Positions 1 through 6,788 are shown, counted from the first letter of the stretch. The stretch: DNA of 10,648 bases from Gammaproteobacteria bacterium (GCA_016762975.1 JAESUV010000017.1:1-10648); one strand, 5' to 3'. Notes: generated by a model not told the origin, from the letters alone. Numbers and translations: made by a program.

Positions 1-184
1 TACTCGCGATTGGGACAACACGCTCGGCATGAATACGCCGGGACAAGTGGGTGATCCGGACAGCCCGCTGTATGACAACCTGTTTGAATTGTGGGCTAAC
101 GACAAGCTGTTTCCTGCCTTCTACTCGCGAGAGAAAATTGAGTCGGTCTTGTACGAGAAACTTGATTTGATACCAGCTAATTAA
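1..184 (+). CDS. Penicillin-acylase-family amidohydrolase, C-terminal end only (partial at left edge)
   Basis: Reading from base 2, an open frame of 60 residues runs into the window and ends at TAA 182-184. It contains the C-terminal signature of the penicillin amidase (Ntn-hydrolase) family: a stretch reading MNTPGQVGDPDSPLYDN, then LFELWAND and a FPAFYSRE segment. This matches the usual family pattern of a G-Q-S-G-D-P-S-P core, a W, and a tail ending near a Y-S-R/E motif. Family members are periplasmic enzymes that hydrolyse N-acyl amide bonds in penicillins, acyl-homoserine lactones or other acylated amines. The catalytic N-terminal serine lies outside the window, so substrate cannot be judged. 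It is on the same strand as the following operon but separated by 187 non-coding bases with hairpins, so it is probably a separate transcription unit. Confidence 0.85.
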   Translation, partial: TRDWDNTLGMNTPGQVGDPDSPLYDNLFELWANDKLFPAFYSREKIESVLYEKLDLIPAN

Positions 185-204
185 TTAAGCGCCTAGGAAA
201 TTGC

Positions 205-227
205 TAGGGGACTACTTGAGTCTCCTA
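205..227 (+). terminator. Stem-loop after the acylase gene (possible terminator without a T-run)
   Basis: Bases 205-213 (TAGGGGACT) pair with 219-227 (AGTCTCCTA) around a 5-base ACTTG loop. This gives a 9-bp stem with one G-T wobble, 20 bases after the acylase stop. No T-tract follows, so it is not a classical intrinsic terminator. It could be a 3'-end stabilising hairpin or a weak stop. A competing smaller hairpin (CCTAG 192-196 with CTAGG 204-208) uses the same left arm. Confidence 0.35.
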
Positions 228-306
228 CGCAAGGTACCTAGGATGATTTTGATATCAGAGTAAGACACTTCTCTCAGAAATTTTTTATTTTCTAGATCAA
301 ACTACC

Positions 307-323
307 CTTAAGAGTTACTTAAG
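307..323 (+). promoter_or_regulatory. PmrA/QseB-type direct-repeat box upstream of the acyl operon
   Basis: Two identical CTTAAG hexamers lie at 307-312 and 318-323, separated by 5 bases (AGTTA), so their centres are 11 bp apart, one helical turn. This fits the YTTAAK-N5-YTTAAK box of PmrA (BasR) and the similar CTTAA repeat bound by QseB. Both are OmpR-family regulators of the same broad type as the one encoded at 4799-5464. Because each half is itself palindromic, the element can also be read as a 7-bp inverted repeat, CCTTAAG/CTTAAGG (306-324). Possible -10 elements downstream are CATACT at 346-351, or TATCGT at 334-339 preceded by TG. Either would put transcription start just before the ATG at 372. 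Assignment to the local regulator is inference. Confidence 0.5.
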
Positions 324-371
324 GTTCGATTGCTATCGTAGCTTCCATACTAACCCAAGCTGGTGGAAGCG

Positions 372-1136
372 ATGTCTCTAGTAGCAGCAGAAAGCCTGTC
401 TCAAGCGAGCACCGTCCAACTCTCTGGAAATGCAGAGTCTGGAGGGGCTGGCAGATCACAGTTTCTGAAACAGTGGTTAACACTCTCTCCAAAATTTGAG
501 CTGGTAACCGAGGAATCATCGCTGCGGGCCGAAGTTGAGCAATATATCGGCTGCAAGTTTGAGTCCAATTATGGGGCCAGCTTGACTGAGTTCCTGCCTC
601 TCTTTCTCACTCTTCGTTGTTCTGGACAACTGTCGGCAAGCGCTGGCATTTCCCTTGGTTCAGCATCTAAGAAATTCTTTCTCGAACAGTATCTAGATGC
701 ATCTATCGAGAGCGAGCTTGAACAGTTTTGCGGCGAAGAGGTAAGAAGGGAGCAGCTGGCCGAGATTGGCAATCTTGTGGCAACGACCTTAGGCGCGAGC
801 CGATTGATGTTTATTATACTCGCTTCGATATTGAATCAGGCGGGCTATGAATGGATGGTTTTCACAGCGGCCAAGCCACTACTACGCAGCTTGCAGAAAA
901 TGGGCTTCGAGACCCGGGTGATCGCCGAGGCAAAGCCTGCCCGTCTCGATGCGAATTCGCATGCCTACTGGGGTAGTTACTACGACAATAGACCACAAGT
1001 AGTAGCTGGCCGTCTCAGCAATGCGCAAGAGGCTGTTGAAGCTCGAAGCCTGTTTAACCTGGTGCAAAATTTTTACCAGAGCGAGATCGGATCTCTTGCC
1101 ATAGATGTCCGTCAGCAAGGACGCTCTGATGCTTGA
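372..1136 (+). CDS. T_hemolysin family protein (GNAT-like, annotated elsewhere as thermostable hemolysin)
   Basis: A 254-residue protein with the signatures of the thermostable-hemolysin (delta-VPH-like) family: a FLEQYLD segment, EIGNL at residues 131-135, WMVFTAAKPL, and WGSYY at 200-204 followed by P-x-V-x-AG. Despite the name there is no signal peptide, membrane segment or toxin-like repeat. As I recall, the family belongs to the GNAT/acyl-homoserine-lactone-synthase superfamily, which suggests a cytoplasmic acyltransferase. Start: ATG 372 is preferred because GGTGG (362-366) sits just upstream; a GTG at 363 would add three residues. It opens the operon and overlaps the acyl ligase start by 8 bases. 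Linkage to a ligase, a di-iron oxidase and a dehydrogenase suggests transfer of a ligase-activated acyl group to an unknown acceptor (inference). Confidence 0.82.
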   Translation: MSLVAAESLSQASTVQLSGNAESGGAGRSQFLKQWLTLSPKFELVTEESSLRAEVEQYIGCKFESNYGASLTEFLPLFLTLRCSGQLSASAGISLGSASKKFFLEQYLDASIESELEQFCGEEVRREQLAEIGNLVATTLGASRLMFIILASILNQAGYEWMVFTAAKPLLRSLQKMGFETRVIAEAKPARLDANSHAYWGSYYDNRPQVVAGRLSNAQEAVEARSLFNLVQNFYQSEIGSLAIDVRQQGRSDA

Positions 1137-2631
1137 TTCTGAAAATAAACTGAGGTTTTCACTTAGTGACTTAGAAAGAGAGTTTTCCGCTGAGGCCATT
1201 CAGACTGAGATAGTTTTCCTCGCGAAATTGCTGCGTAAAAAGGCACTATCTCGAGTAGCACTACTGGCCGGTAACAGCATTGAATGGGCAGTGGTGGACA
1301 TTGCCTGCCAAGAGGCAGGTATCTGTATTTTACCATTGCCGGAATTCTTTTCCGAATCTCAGCGCAGGCATTCAATAAATTCCTGCGCTGTCGAGGCAGT
1401 AATAACCGACAATCCAGAGCTTTTTAGATCAGATTATCAGGCGGACTGCGAGGTCTTGTCGCTGATGGGAGAGAATCGCTTGAGCCTCTGTCTGCTAAAG
1501 AATACTACGCAGACCCCCATGTTACCGGATGCAACGGGCAAGATAACGTTCACGTCCGGCTCAACCGGCGAGCCTAAAGGAGTCTGTCTGAGTCATGAGC
1601 AACTGTTAAGACAGGCAGATATCCTCTCTTCCATGATCGCACTAGATGCTCCGCGCCATCTCTGTGTGCTGCCTCTAAGTACCTTGTTAGAAAACGTTGC
1701 CGGTATCTACGCACCGATCTTCGCACAGGGTCAGGTCATTATTCCTAGTCAGGAGGAGATGGGGTTTAAAGGCAGTGCCTTAGTGGATTCACAGAAATTA
1801 TTGAGAATTATTGGCTCAGTGCAGCCACATACGATGATTCTAATTCCTCAACTACTTCTGTTATTGGTTAACGCAATCGAACAGGGGTGGGAATGTCCTG
1901 CTTCGCTAAAGTTTGTTGCCGTAGGCGGCAGCAAAGTTTCGGTAGATTTATGGACCAAGGCGAGAGAGTTCGGCATTCCTGTATACGAAGGCTATGGGCT
2001 CTCCGAATGTGTTTCAGTAGTGAGCTTGAACACCCCTTATTCTCAGAAGCTGGGCAGTTGCGGGAAGCCGTTATCAGGACTGACGGTTTCCTTCACTGAA
2101 GGTGAAGTGATGGTATCAGGAAATACCATGTTGGGTTATGTGAATGAGCCAGAGAGTTGGGGCTCGAAGCAGATCAGTACCGGTGATCTTGGCTATCTCG
2201 ATCGGGATGGTTTTCTGCATATAGACGGCCGTAAGAAAAATCTTCTAATCTCCAGTTATGGCCGCAACATATCGCCGGAGTGGATTGAAAGTGAGTTGCT
2301 GGCTAGCCCGCTTTTGGCTGAGGCTGTATTGGTGGGTGATGCCAGACCTTTTTGTGCGGCATTATTGACTCCTCGTTCATCAAATACTAGAGATTCTGAT
2401 ATTCAGGCACTTGTTGATCGCATGAACTTAGGTTTGCCAGACTACGCCAGAGTTATGGCCTGGTATAGGCTCGAAAAGCCGTTACAAAATGAGAGCAGGT
2501 TTATGACCGACAATGGCAGGCCTCGCCGTAAAACCATTAACGAAGCCTTTCATGTCGAAATAGACGTGCTCTATACCAATGTCATGAGTGATGTTGAGGT
2601 AATTAACGCCACGCAGTTTTTGGCAGGATGA
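1129..2631 (+). CDS. AMP-binding acyl-CoA/acyl-acid ligase (ANL superfamily)
   Basis: A 500-residue adenylate-forming enzyme. Core motifs are in order: P-loop TSGSTGEPKG at residues 142-151, YEGYGLSE at 286-293, STGD at 350-353 and DGRKKN at 366-371. At the C-terminal position that usually reads NGK with the catalytic lysine, this protein reads NGRPRRK, with R464 in the lysine's place. It would activate a carboxylic acid, probably fatty, to an acyl-adenylate and then perhaps to acyl-CoA. It is somewhat shorter than FadD-type ligases. Start: ATG 1129 is chosen because AAGGA at 1117-1121 gives an ideal ribosome site with 7-base spacing, and it makes an 8-base overlap with the preceding stop. 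The alternative ATG 1105 has no comparable site. The next gene begins 11 bases after the stop. Substrate chain length cannot be read from the sequence. Confidence 0.88.
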   Translation: MLDSENKLRFSLSDLEREFSAEAIQTEIVFLAKLLRKKALSRVALLAGNSIEWAVVDIACQEAGICILPLPEFFSESQRRHSINSCAVEAVITDNPELFRSDYQADCEVLSLMGENRLSLCLLKNTTQTPMLPDATGKITFTSGSTGEPKGVCLSHEQLLRQADILSSMIALDAPRHLCVLPLSTLLENVAGIYAPIFAQGQVIIPSQEEMGFKGSALVDSQKLLRIIGSVQPHTMILIPQLLLLLVNAIEQGWECPASLKFVAVGGSKVSVDLWTKAREFGIPVYEGYGLSECVSVVSLNTPYSQKLGSCGKPLSGLTVSFTEGEVMVSGNTMLGYVNEPESWGSKQISTGDLGYLDRDGFLHIDGRKKNLLISSYGRNISPEWIESELLASPLLAEAVLVGDARPFCAALLTPRSSNTRDSDIQALVDRMNLGLPDYARVMAWYRLEKPLQNESRFMTDNGRPRRKTINEAFHVEIDVLYTNVMSDVEVINATQFLAG

Positions 2632-2642
2632 GGGAAAGTAGA

Positions 2643-3317
2643 ATGGATTTTTTTGACACATTGGTAAGCCAAACAGAGAAAAGTCGTCAGGAGCTTATGT
2701 CTGCTCCAATAATCACACGCTGCCTGCAGGGCCAGATAGAGGTCGACGACTACGTTGCTTTTCTGGTGCAAGCCTATCATCACGTAAAACATACCGTTCC
2801 CTTAATGATGGCAGTGGGCTCTAGACTGCCCGGAGAGAAGGAGTGGATACGCACTGCAGTAGCAGAATATATCGAAGAGGAAATTGGACATCAGGAATGG
2901 ATTCTTAACGATATACAGAACTGTGGCTACGACAAAGAAGCGGTGCGCAATGGCAGCCCTTCAGCTGCAACAGAACTCATGGTGGCCTATGCCTACGATA
3001 TGGCGCAGAGGGTAGATCCTATGGGCTTCTTTGGCATGGTACATGTGTTAGAAGGTACTAGCATTAATCTAGCCGACAAAGTGGCGGACTCGGTGAAGGA
3101 CGCGCTCAGCCTGCCGCAGAACGCTTTTTCCTATCTCTATTCTCATGGATCCCTGGATCAAGACCATGTGGCCTTTTTCAAGGACATCATGAACAGGATC
3201 AAAGATAAGGAAGATCAAGCGATCATTGTTCATTCCTGTCGTATGTTTTATCAGCTGTATGGGAATATATTTCGCACGCTATCCGCAGACCACGGTATTC
3301 CAAGCACGAGGGCTTAA
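2643..3317 (+). CDS. Haem-oxygenase-like di-iron oxidase (TenA/PqqC/UndA-like fold)
   Basis: A 224-residue, mostly helical protein of the iron-containing redox enzyme family. The metal-ligand pattern of haem-oxygenase-like di-iron oxidases is complete: E80 and H83 (EEIGH), E137 (VLEG), and H168, D172, H175 (H-G-S-L-D-x-x-H). The H-x3-D-x2-H spacing matches CADD and UndA. Thiaminase-type TenA proteins lack this ligand set, so an oxidative role is likely. Known relatives decarboxylate fatty acids to 1-alkenes (UndA) or oxidise and cleave amino-acid-derived substrates. Start: ATG 2643 has GAGGGA at 2630-2635 with 7-base spacing. ATG 2628, overlapping the ligase stop, is possible but has no clear site. 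The neighbours suggest an acyl or N-acyl substrate. The exact reaction is not deducible. Confidence 0.85.
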   Translation: MDFFDTLVSQTEKSRQELMSAPIITRCLQGQIEVDDYVAFLVQAYHHVKHTVPLMMAVGSRLPGEKEWIRTAVAEYIEEEIGHQEWILNDIQNCGYDKEAVRNGSPSAATELMVAYAYDMAQRVDPMGFFGMVHVLEGTSINLADKVADSVKDALSLPQNAFSYLYSHGSLDQDHVAFFKDIMNRIKDKEDQAIIVHSCRMFYQLYGNIFRTLSADHGIPSTRA

Positions 3318-3320
3318 GCA

Positions 3321-4118
3321 ATGAACGTGTCAGGTAAGAGGATTCTTGTTACTGGTGCCACAGGCGGAATTGGGGAACTGTTGAGTACACAGTTGCATAG
3401 CGAAGGTGCACTTTTAGTGTTGGGCGGTAATCAACAAGACGCATTGGATAAACTGAATGCCAAGCTAGGCGGTGCCAGTACTCTTGCCTGCGCAGATATT
3501 GCTAGCTATGAAGGGCGCCAGAAAATCGTTGAAACTTGTCAGAGTGTTGGAGGACTTGATGCTGTCATTAATCTTGCGGGTATCTTGAATTTCGACATGT
3601 TTGAGAAACAGGCGCCGCAGCTCATCGAGAAGATACTGTCCATAAATTTGATAGCACCTGTATTGCTATGTCACGAATTGATTCCGATATTAAAGAAAAA
3701 ACCCGAAGCGACAATTCTAAATGTCGGCTCAATATTTGCAAGTATAGGCCACCCAGGTTTCGTCGCATATTGTACAAGTAAGGCGGGTCTGAAGTGTTTC
3801 ACGGAAGCGCTGTCGCGGGAATTGGCAGATACATCGATAAAGGTCCTCTATATAGCTCCGCGGGCCACCAAAACCAATTTGAACGCGGATAGTGTCAATG
3901 AGTTGAATGCTGCGCTCGGTAACAAGTCCGACACAGCCGAATATGTAGCTAATGAGATCGTGCAGTCAATCAAGAATGACAGGGCAGTGCGTTATCTCGG
4001 CTGGCCTGAGAAATTATTTGTAGTGGTAAATGCAGTACTTCCAGGGCTTGTAAGAAATTCTCTGGTGAGAAAATTGAATGTTATTAAACGGTACACAACA
4101 GTAGGTGAATCATCATGA
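3321..4118 (+). CDS. Classical short-chain dehydrogenase/reductase (SDR)
   Basis: A 265-residue Rossmann-fold oxidoreductase. Visible elements are the cofactor loop TGATGGIG at residues 11-18, NLAG at 84-87 and the catalytic tetrad N109, S137, Y150, K154 (YCTSK). It uses NAD(H) or NADP(H) to interconvert a carbonyl and an alcohol. After the core, WPEK at 228-231 leads into a hydrophobic stretch (about 232-246) and a basic tail, which may attach it to the inner membrane, as expected for a lipid-like substrate. It starts 3 bases after the di-iron oxidase stop, with GAGGG upstream, and its own stop overlaps the next ATG (ATGA). It probably reduces or oxidises the product of the previous three enzymes (inference). 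Confidence 0.9.
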   Translation: MNVSGKRILVTGATGGIGELLSTQLHSEGALLVLGGNQQDALDKLNAKLGGASTLACADIASYEGRQKIVETCQSVGGLDAVINLAGILNFDMFEKQAPQLIEKILSINLIAPVLLCHELIPILKKKPEATILNVGSIFASIGHPGFVAYCTSKAGLKCFTEALSRELADTSIKVLYIAPRATKTNLNADSVNELNAALGNKSDTAEYVANEIVQSIKNDRAVRYLGWPEKLFVVVNAVLPGLVRNSLVRKLNVIKRYTTVGESS

Positions 4119-4762
4119 AACTTAAGAATACAATTTTGTTGTTCTCGGCAATTTTTGGTGGATTTTGGGCGCTGCAATCAGTGGCGGCGGATACCAGCGA
4201 CCTGTTTCATTTGCAGCAGCGCTGGGCTGAAGTTAATTATCAGATGGAGGGAAAAGCACAGCTGACTGCCTTCGCTCAGTTGGTCGAGGAAAGTGAAGTT
4301 GTAAGCGTTAAGGAGCCGTCCTCAGCTGAGATTTGGATATGGAAAGGAATTATTAAGTCTACCTATGCAGGTGCTAAAGGGGGTTTAGGCGCATTGGGGC
4401 TGGCGAAAGAAGCCAAGGTGGATCTGGAGACTTCCGTGGATCTGGATCCGAATGCTCTTGGCGGTTCCGCGTATACTACCTTAGGCACCCTGTACCACAG
4501 CGTACCTGGTTGGCCACTGGGGTTCGGCGATGAAGACACGGCCGAGGAGCTTATGCTCAAGGCGCTTACTCAAAACCCTGAAGGGATCGATACTAATTAC
4601 TTCTATGGTACTTATCTGTTAGACGAGAAGCGTTACGATGAAGCAGAGAAAATCCTGCTACAGGCACAGAATGCGCCAGCACGTCCCGACAGGCCTGTAG
4701 CGGATTCTGGTCGGCAGCGTGAAATTAGTGAAGCACTCGAGTTATTGGGCAAGAAGCGATAA
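4115..4762 (+). CDS. Secreted TPR-like protein of unknown function
   Basis: A 215-residue protein with an N-terminal signal peptide: KLK, a hydrophobic stretch to about residue 20, then SVAA with cleavage near residue 25. The mature part is helical. It carries TPR-like units around LETSVDLDPNALGG, AEELMLKALTQNP and DEKRYDEAEKILLQA, and a central glycine-rich segment near AGAKGGLGALGLAKEAK. Such proteins usually act as periplasmic scaffolds; this one resembles small TPR proteins often found beside two-component systems, but I do not recognise a named family. The start overlaps the SDR stop (ATGA), with AGGTGA upstream, so translation is probably coupled. A 36-base gap separates it from the response regulator. 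Confidence 0.75.
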   Translation: MKLKNTILLFSAIFGGFWALQSVAADTSDLFHLQQRWAEVNYQMEGKAQLTAFAQLVEESEVVSVKEPSSAEIWIWKGIIKSTYAGAKGGLGALGLAKEAKVDLETSVDLDPNALGGSAYTTLGTLYHSVPGWPLGFGDEDTAEELMLKALTQNPEGIDTNYFYGTYLLDEKRYDEAEKILLQAQNAPARPDRPVADSGRQREISEALELLGKKR

Positions 4763-4765
4763 GCT

Positions 4766-4785
4766 ACTCCTCGATAGTTAGGAGT
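4766..4785 (+). promoter_or_regulatory. Small hairpin in the leader of the response-regulator gene
   Basis: ACTCCT (4766-4771) pairs with AGGAGT (4780-4785) across an 8-base loop. The right arm contains AGGAG, the only Shine-Dalgarno-like sequence before ATG 4799, at a long 14-base spacing. Folding would hide it, so the stem could lower or tune translation of the regulator. It has no T-run and is not a good terminator. Confidence 0.3.
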
Positions 4786-4798
4786 CTCAAGTCCAATC

Positions 4799-5464
4799 AT
4801 GCAATTACTACTAGTCGAAGATGACCTGCCTCTTGCCAGCGGACTGAAACAGGCGTTGCAAAAAACAGGTTATGCGGTCAATCATGTTGCCTCCGGCAAC
4901 GCAGCTCTGCACGCCGTAAAAGTTGAGCGTCCTGACATCGTAATACTCGATATCGGCCTGCCGGACATTGATGGCATTGCGGTCCTTAAAAAACTGCGGG
5001 TTGCTGATAAGACGCTGCCCGTATTGCTGTTAACGGCGCGAGACAGTGTCGAAGATAAGGTTGCAGGTCTGGACAGTGGGGCGGACGATTATCTCGCCAA
5101 GCCTTTCGAAATGACCGAGTTATTGGCGCGCTTGCGGGTACTGGAACGGCGGTTATCCACGGTAAAGACGTCGGAGATAACTATCGGTCAGGTATGTCTG
5201 GATACGCTCGAGCAACGCGTTACCTTCCAGGGTGAGGAGCTAGATCTTGCTCGAAAAGAATATATGCTACTGAAGAGCTTGATGGAGAATGCCGGTCGGG
5301 TTATGACCCGTCCTACCTTAGAGAGCCGACTCTACAGTTGGGGAGAGGAGGTGAGTAGCAATGCCGTTGAGGTACACATCCATCATTTGCGCAAAAAATT
5401 TGGCAATGATTTTATAAAGACCATTCGCGGTGTTGGCTACAAGCTGAATCCTGAGCAAATCTAA
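4799..5464 (+). CDS. OmpR-family two-component response regulator (PmrA/QseB/TctD-like)
   Basis: A 221-residue regulator. The receiver domain (about 1-115) has the acidic pair D8-D9, phosphoacceptor D51 (VILDIGLPD), T79 and K101 (AKPF). The DNA-binding winged helix (about 125-219) has the typical YMLLKSL, VEVHIHHLRKKF and IRGVGYKL segments. It should bind DNA as a dimer on direct repeats when phosphorylated by the kinase that starts 12 bases downstream. The closest types by eye are QseB, PmrA and TctD, whose boxes resemble the CTTAAG repeat at 307-323. Its position between the acyl pathway and the iron-uptake genes makes both plausible targets. A leader hairpin precedes it. Confidence 0.93.
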   Translation: MQLLLVEDDLPLASGLKQALQKTGYAVNHVASGNAALHAVKVERPDIVILDIGLPDIDGIAVLKKLRVADKTLPVLLLTARDSVEDKVAGLDSGADDYLAKPFEMTELLARLRVLERRLSTVKTSEITIGQVCLDTLEQRVTFQGEELDLARKEYMLLKSLMENAGRVMTRPTLESRLYSWGEEVSSNAVEVHIHHLRKKFGNDFIKTIRGVGYKLNPEQI

Positions 5465-5476
5465 AGAGGGGCTTCA

Positions 5477-6787
5477 TTGCGTTCTATCCGTCTTTTTCTG
5501 GTTGCGAGTATCTTGGCGGCGTTGATTTTATTCAATTTCGTGGCGGCGCTTCAGGGCTATCAGTCTAGTATGAGGGAGGCGGACACTCTATTTGATAACC
5601 AGATGCTGGATTTGGCGAGGCTGGTATCGAATCTTGACCTATCGAACGCGAGTACTAGAGATTTACGCCTTGGAAATAATTTGGCCTTTCAGATATGGAG
5701 CGAGTCGCAGCTCCTTGCGGCATCACATAACGCACCAGCACTGCCCCTGCAAAACTTCGCCCCCGGTTTCGAATATGTAAACTTTGAAGGTTATCGCTGG
5801 CGTACTTTTACACGTTACGAGGTGCCGCTAGATCGATGGGTGATTGTTGCGGAGAGAACAGACCTGCGCTTTGTGTTGGCAGAAAATGTTGTTCTGCAGT
5901 CAATACTACCGCTTCTGCTGGGTATTCCATTCGTGGGCTTACTGATCTGGATTATAGTAAGTCATGGATTGCGGCCGCTGCAGCAGCTGTCTGATGCGCT
6001 AAGAAATAAGGGCGCTAATGATCTTTCTCCAATACTCAGCGCCAATTCCCGAATAGAGCTTGATCAGGTTGTCGAATCCATCAACGGCTTTATTCAGCGC
6101 CTTGATCGAGTTATGGAGCGAGAAAAAAGATTTTCGGCGGATGCCGCACACGAGCTACGAACGCCCATGAGTGCCTTGAAGATTCAACTGCACAACTTGA
6201 GTGAGGAGATGGATACCAAACACGAATCCTTTCAGCAGCTGCAGGAGGGAGTGGACCGCATGCAGCATCTGATCGAGCAACTACTTTCCCTCTACAGAGC
6301 GACGCCCGAACAGTTTATTAATAATTGTGAAACGGTTGATCTCTATGCTATTACGCAAGATCAGCTTGCCAGCTCGTATCCTTATTTCGAGGTAAAAGAG
6401 CAGAATGTTGAACTGATAGGAAGCTCGATAGAAATCGAAGCCGATAAGTTTGCTCTCGAGACGCTGATTTCTAATTTGTTAGGAAACGCCAATAAGTACA
6501 CTCCCAGAGATGGAAGTATTGTAGTCTCTATAGATGATCTGGGTGACGAAGTCTGTCTAAAAGTAGAGGACAATGGGCCCGGCATACCAGAGGCAGAGAA
6601 GTCGCGAGTATTTGACAGGTTCTACCGAGTTGCTGGCAGTGATGGTAGCTCGCGTCCCCCGGGTTGTGGCCTGGGTTTAACTATTGTTAGTCATGTAGCG
6701 GACCTGCATCAGGCAAGGGTCGAAGTTAAGGATTCGAGTTTTGAAAGCGGTAGTGCATTCTGCGTCTACTTCAAGAAAAAACCGTGA
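5477..6787 (+). CDS. Membrane sensor histidine kinase, partner of the preceding regulator
   Basis: A 436-residue kinase with a first membrane helix (about 6-27), a periplasmic domain of roughly 110 residues, a second membrane helix (about 140-162), a short HAMP-like linker, a HisKA domain with H225 (FSADAAHELRTP) and an ATPase domain with N337 (NLLGNANKYTP), D365-N-G-P-G and GCGLGL at 396-401. The periplasmic part resembles the 2CSK_N type seen in QseC/PmrB/TctE relatives. I see no ExxE iron-binding motif of the Salmonella PmrB kind, so ferric sensing should not be assumed. The start is TTG 5477, with AGAGGGG (5465-5471) well placed upstream. The next gene begins one base after the stop. Confidence 0.92.
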   Translation: MRSIRLFLVASILAALILFNFVAALQGYQSSMREADTLFDNQMLDLARLVSNLDLSNASTRDLRLGNNLAFQIWSESQLLAASHNAPALPLQNFAPGFEYVNFEGYRWRTFTRYEVPLDRWVIVAERTDLRFVLAENVVLQSILPLLLGIPFVGLLIWIIVSHGLRPLQQLSDALRNKGANDLSPILSANSRIELDQVVESINGFIQRLDRVMEREKRFSADAAHELRTPMSALKIQLHNLSEEMDTKHESFQQLQEGVDRMQHLIEQLLSLYRATPEQFINNCETVDLYAITQDQLASSYPYFEVKEQNVELIGSSIEIEADKFALETLISNLLGNANKYTPRDGSIVVSIDDLGDEVCLKVEDNGPGIPEAEKSRVFDRFYRVAGSDGSSRPPGCGLGLTIVSHVADLHQARVEVKDSSFESGSAFCVYFKKKP

Positions 6788-6788
6788 A

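Larger units (their letters stand above)
185..371. other. Non-coding spacer with clustered inverted repeats
   Basis: No credible gene is seen here on either strand. The region holds the hairpin at 205-227, two CCTAGG palindromes (192-197 and 237-242), the 8-bp palindrome TGATATCA at 250-257, an AT-rich stretch around 276-293 and the CTTAAG repeat at 307-323. The promoter for the downstream operon is most likely within 290-360. I saw no convincing Fur box. Confidence 0.6.

Noticed and set aside
185..371. Fur box controlling the operon
   Set aside because: I looked for a GATAAT-like inverted repeat because of the iron genes. Only the palindrome TGATATCA and AT-rich runs are present, with no convincing match.
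1105..1128. Upstream ATG 1105 as the acyl-ligase start
   Set aside because: It has no ribosome site, whereas ATG 1129 has AAGGA at the right distance.
372..1136. A true haemolysin or toxin function, as the family name suggests
   Set aside because: No signal peptide, membrane-inserting segment or secretion partner is present, and the operon context is enzymatic. The name comes from one Vibrio protein.
882..1199. Long minus-strand open frame under the T_hemolysin gene
   Set aside because: It is antisense to a well-supported gene and shows no family motif or ribosome site. The other antisense frames, such as those at 6382-6585, 6677-6964 and 10189-10605, were dropped for the same reason.
2628..2642. 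ATG 2628 overlapping the ligase stop as the di-iron oxidase start
   Set aside because: The overlap is attractive, but GAGGGA is placed for ATG 2643 and not for 2628. It remains possible.
5477..6787. Ferric-iron sensing by the kinase, by analogy with PmrB
   Set aside because: The periplasmic domain lacks the ExxE motif used by Salmonella PmrB, so the signal cannot be inferred from sequence.
6741..6788. In-frame ATG at 6741 as the cupredoxin start
   Set aside because: It lies inside the kinase gene and would put a charged stretch before the signal peptide. ATG 6789 gives a normal one.
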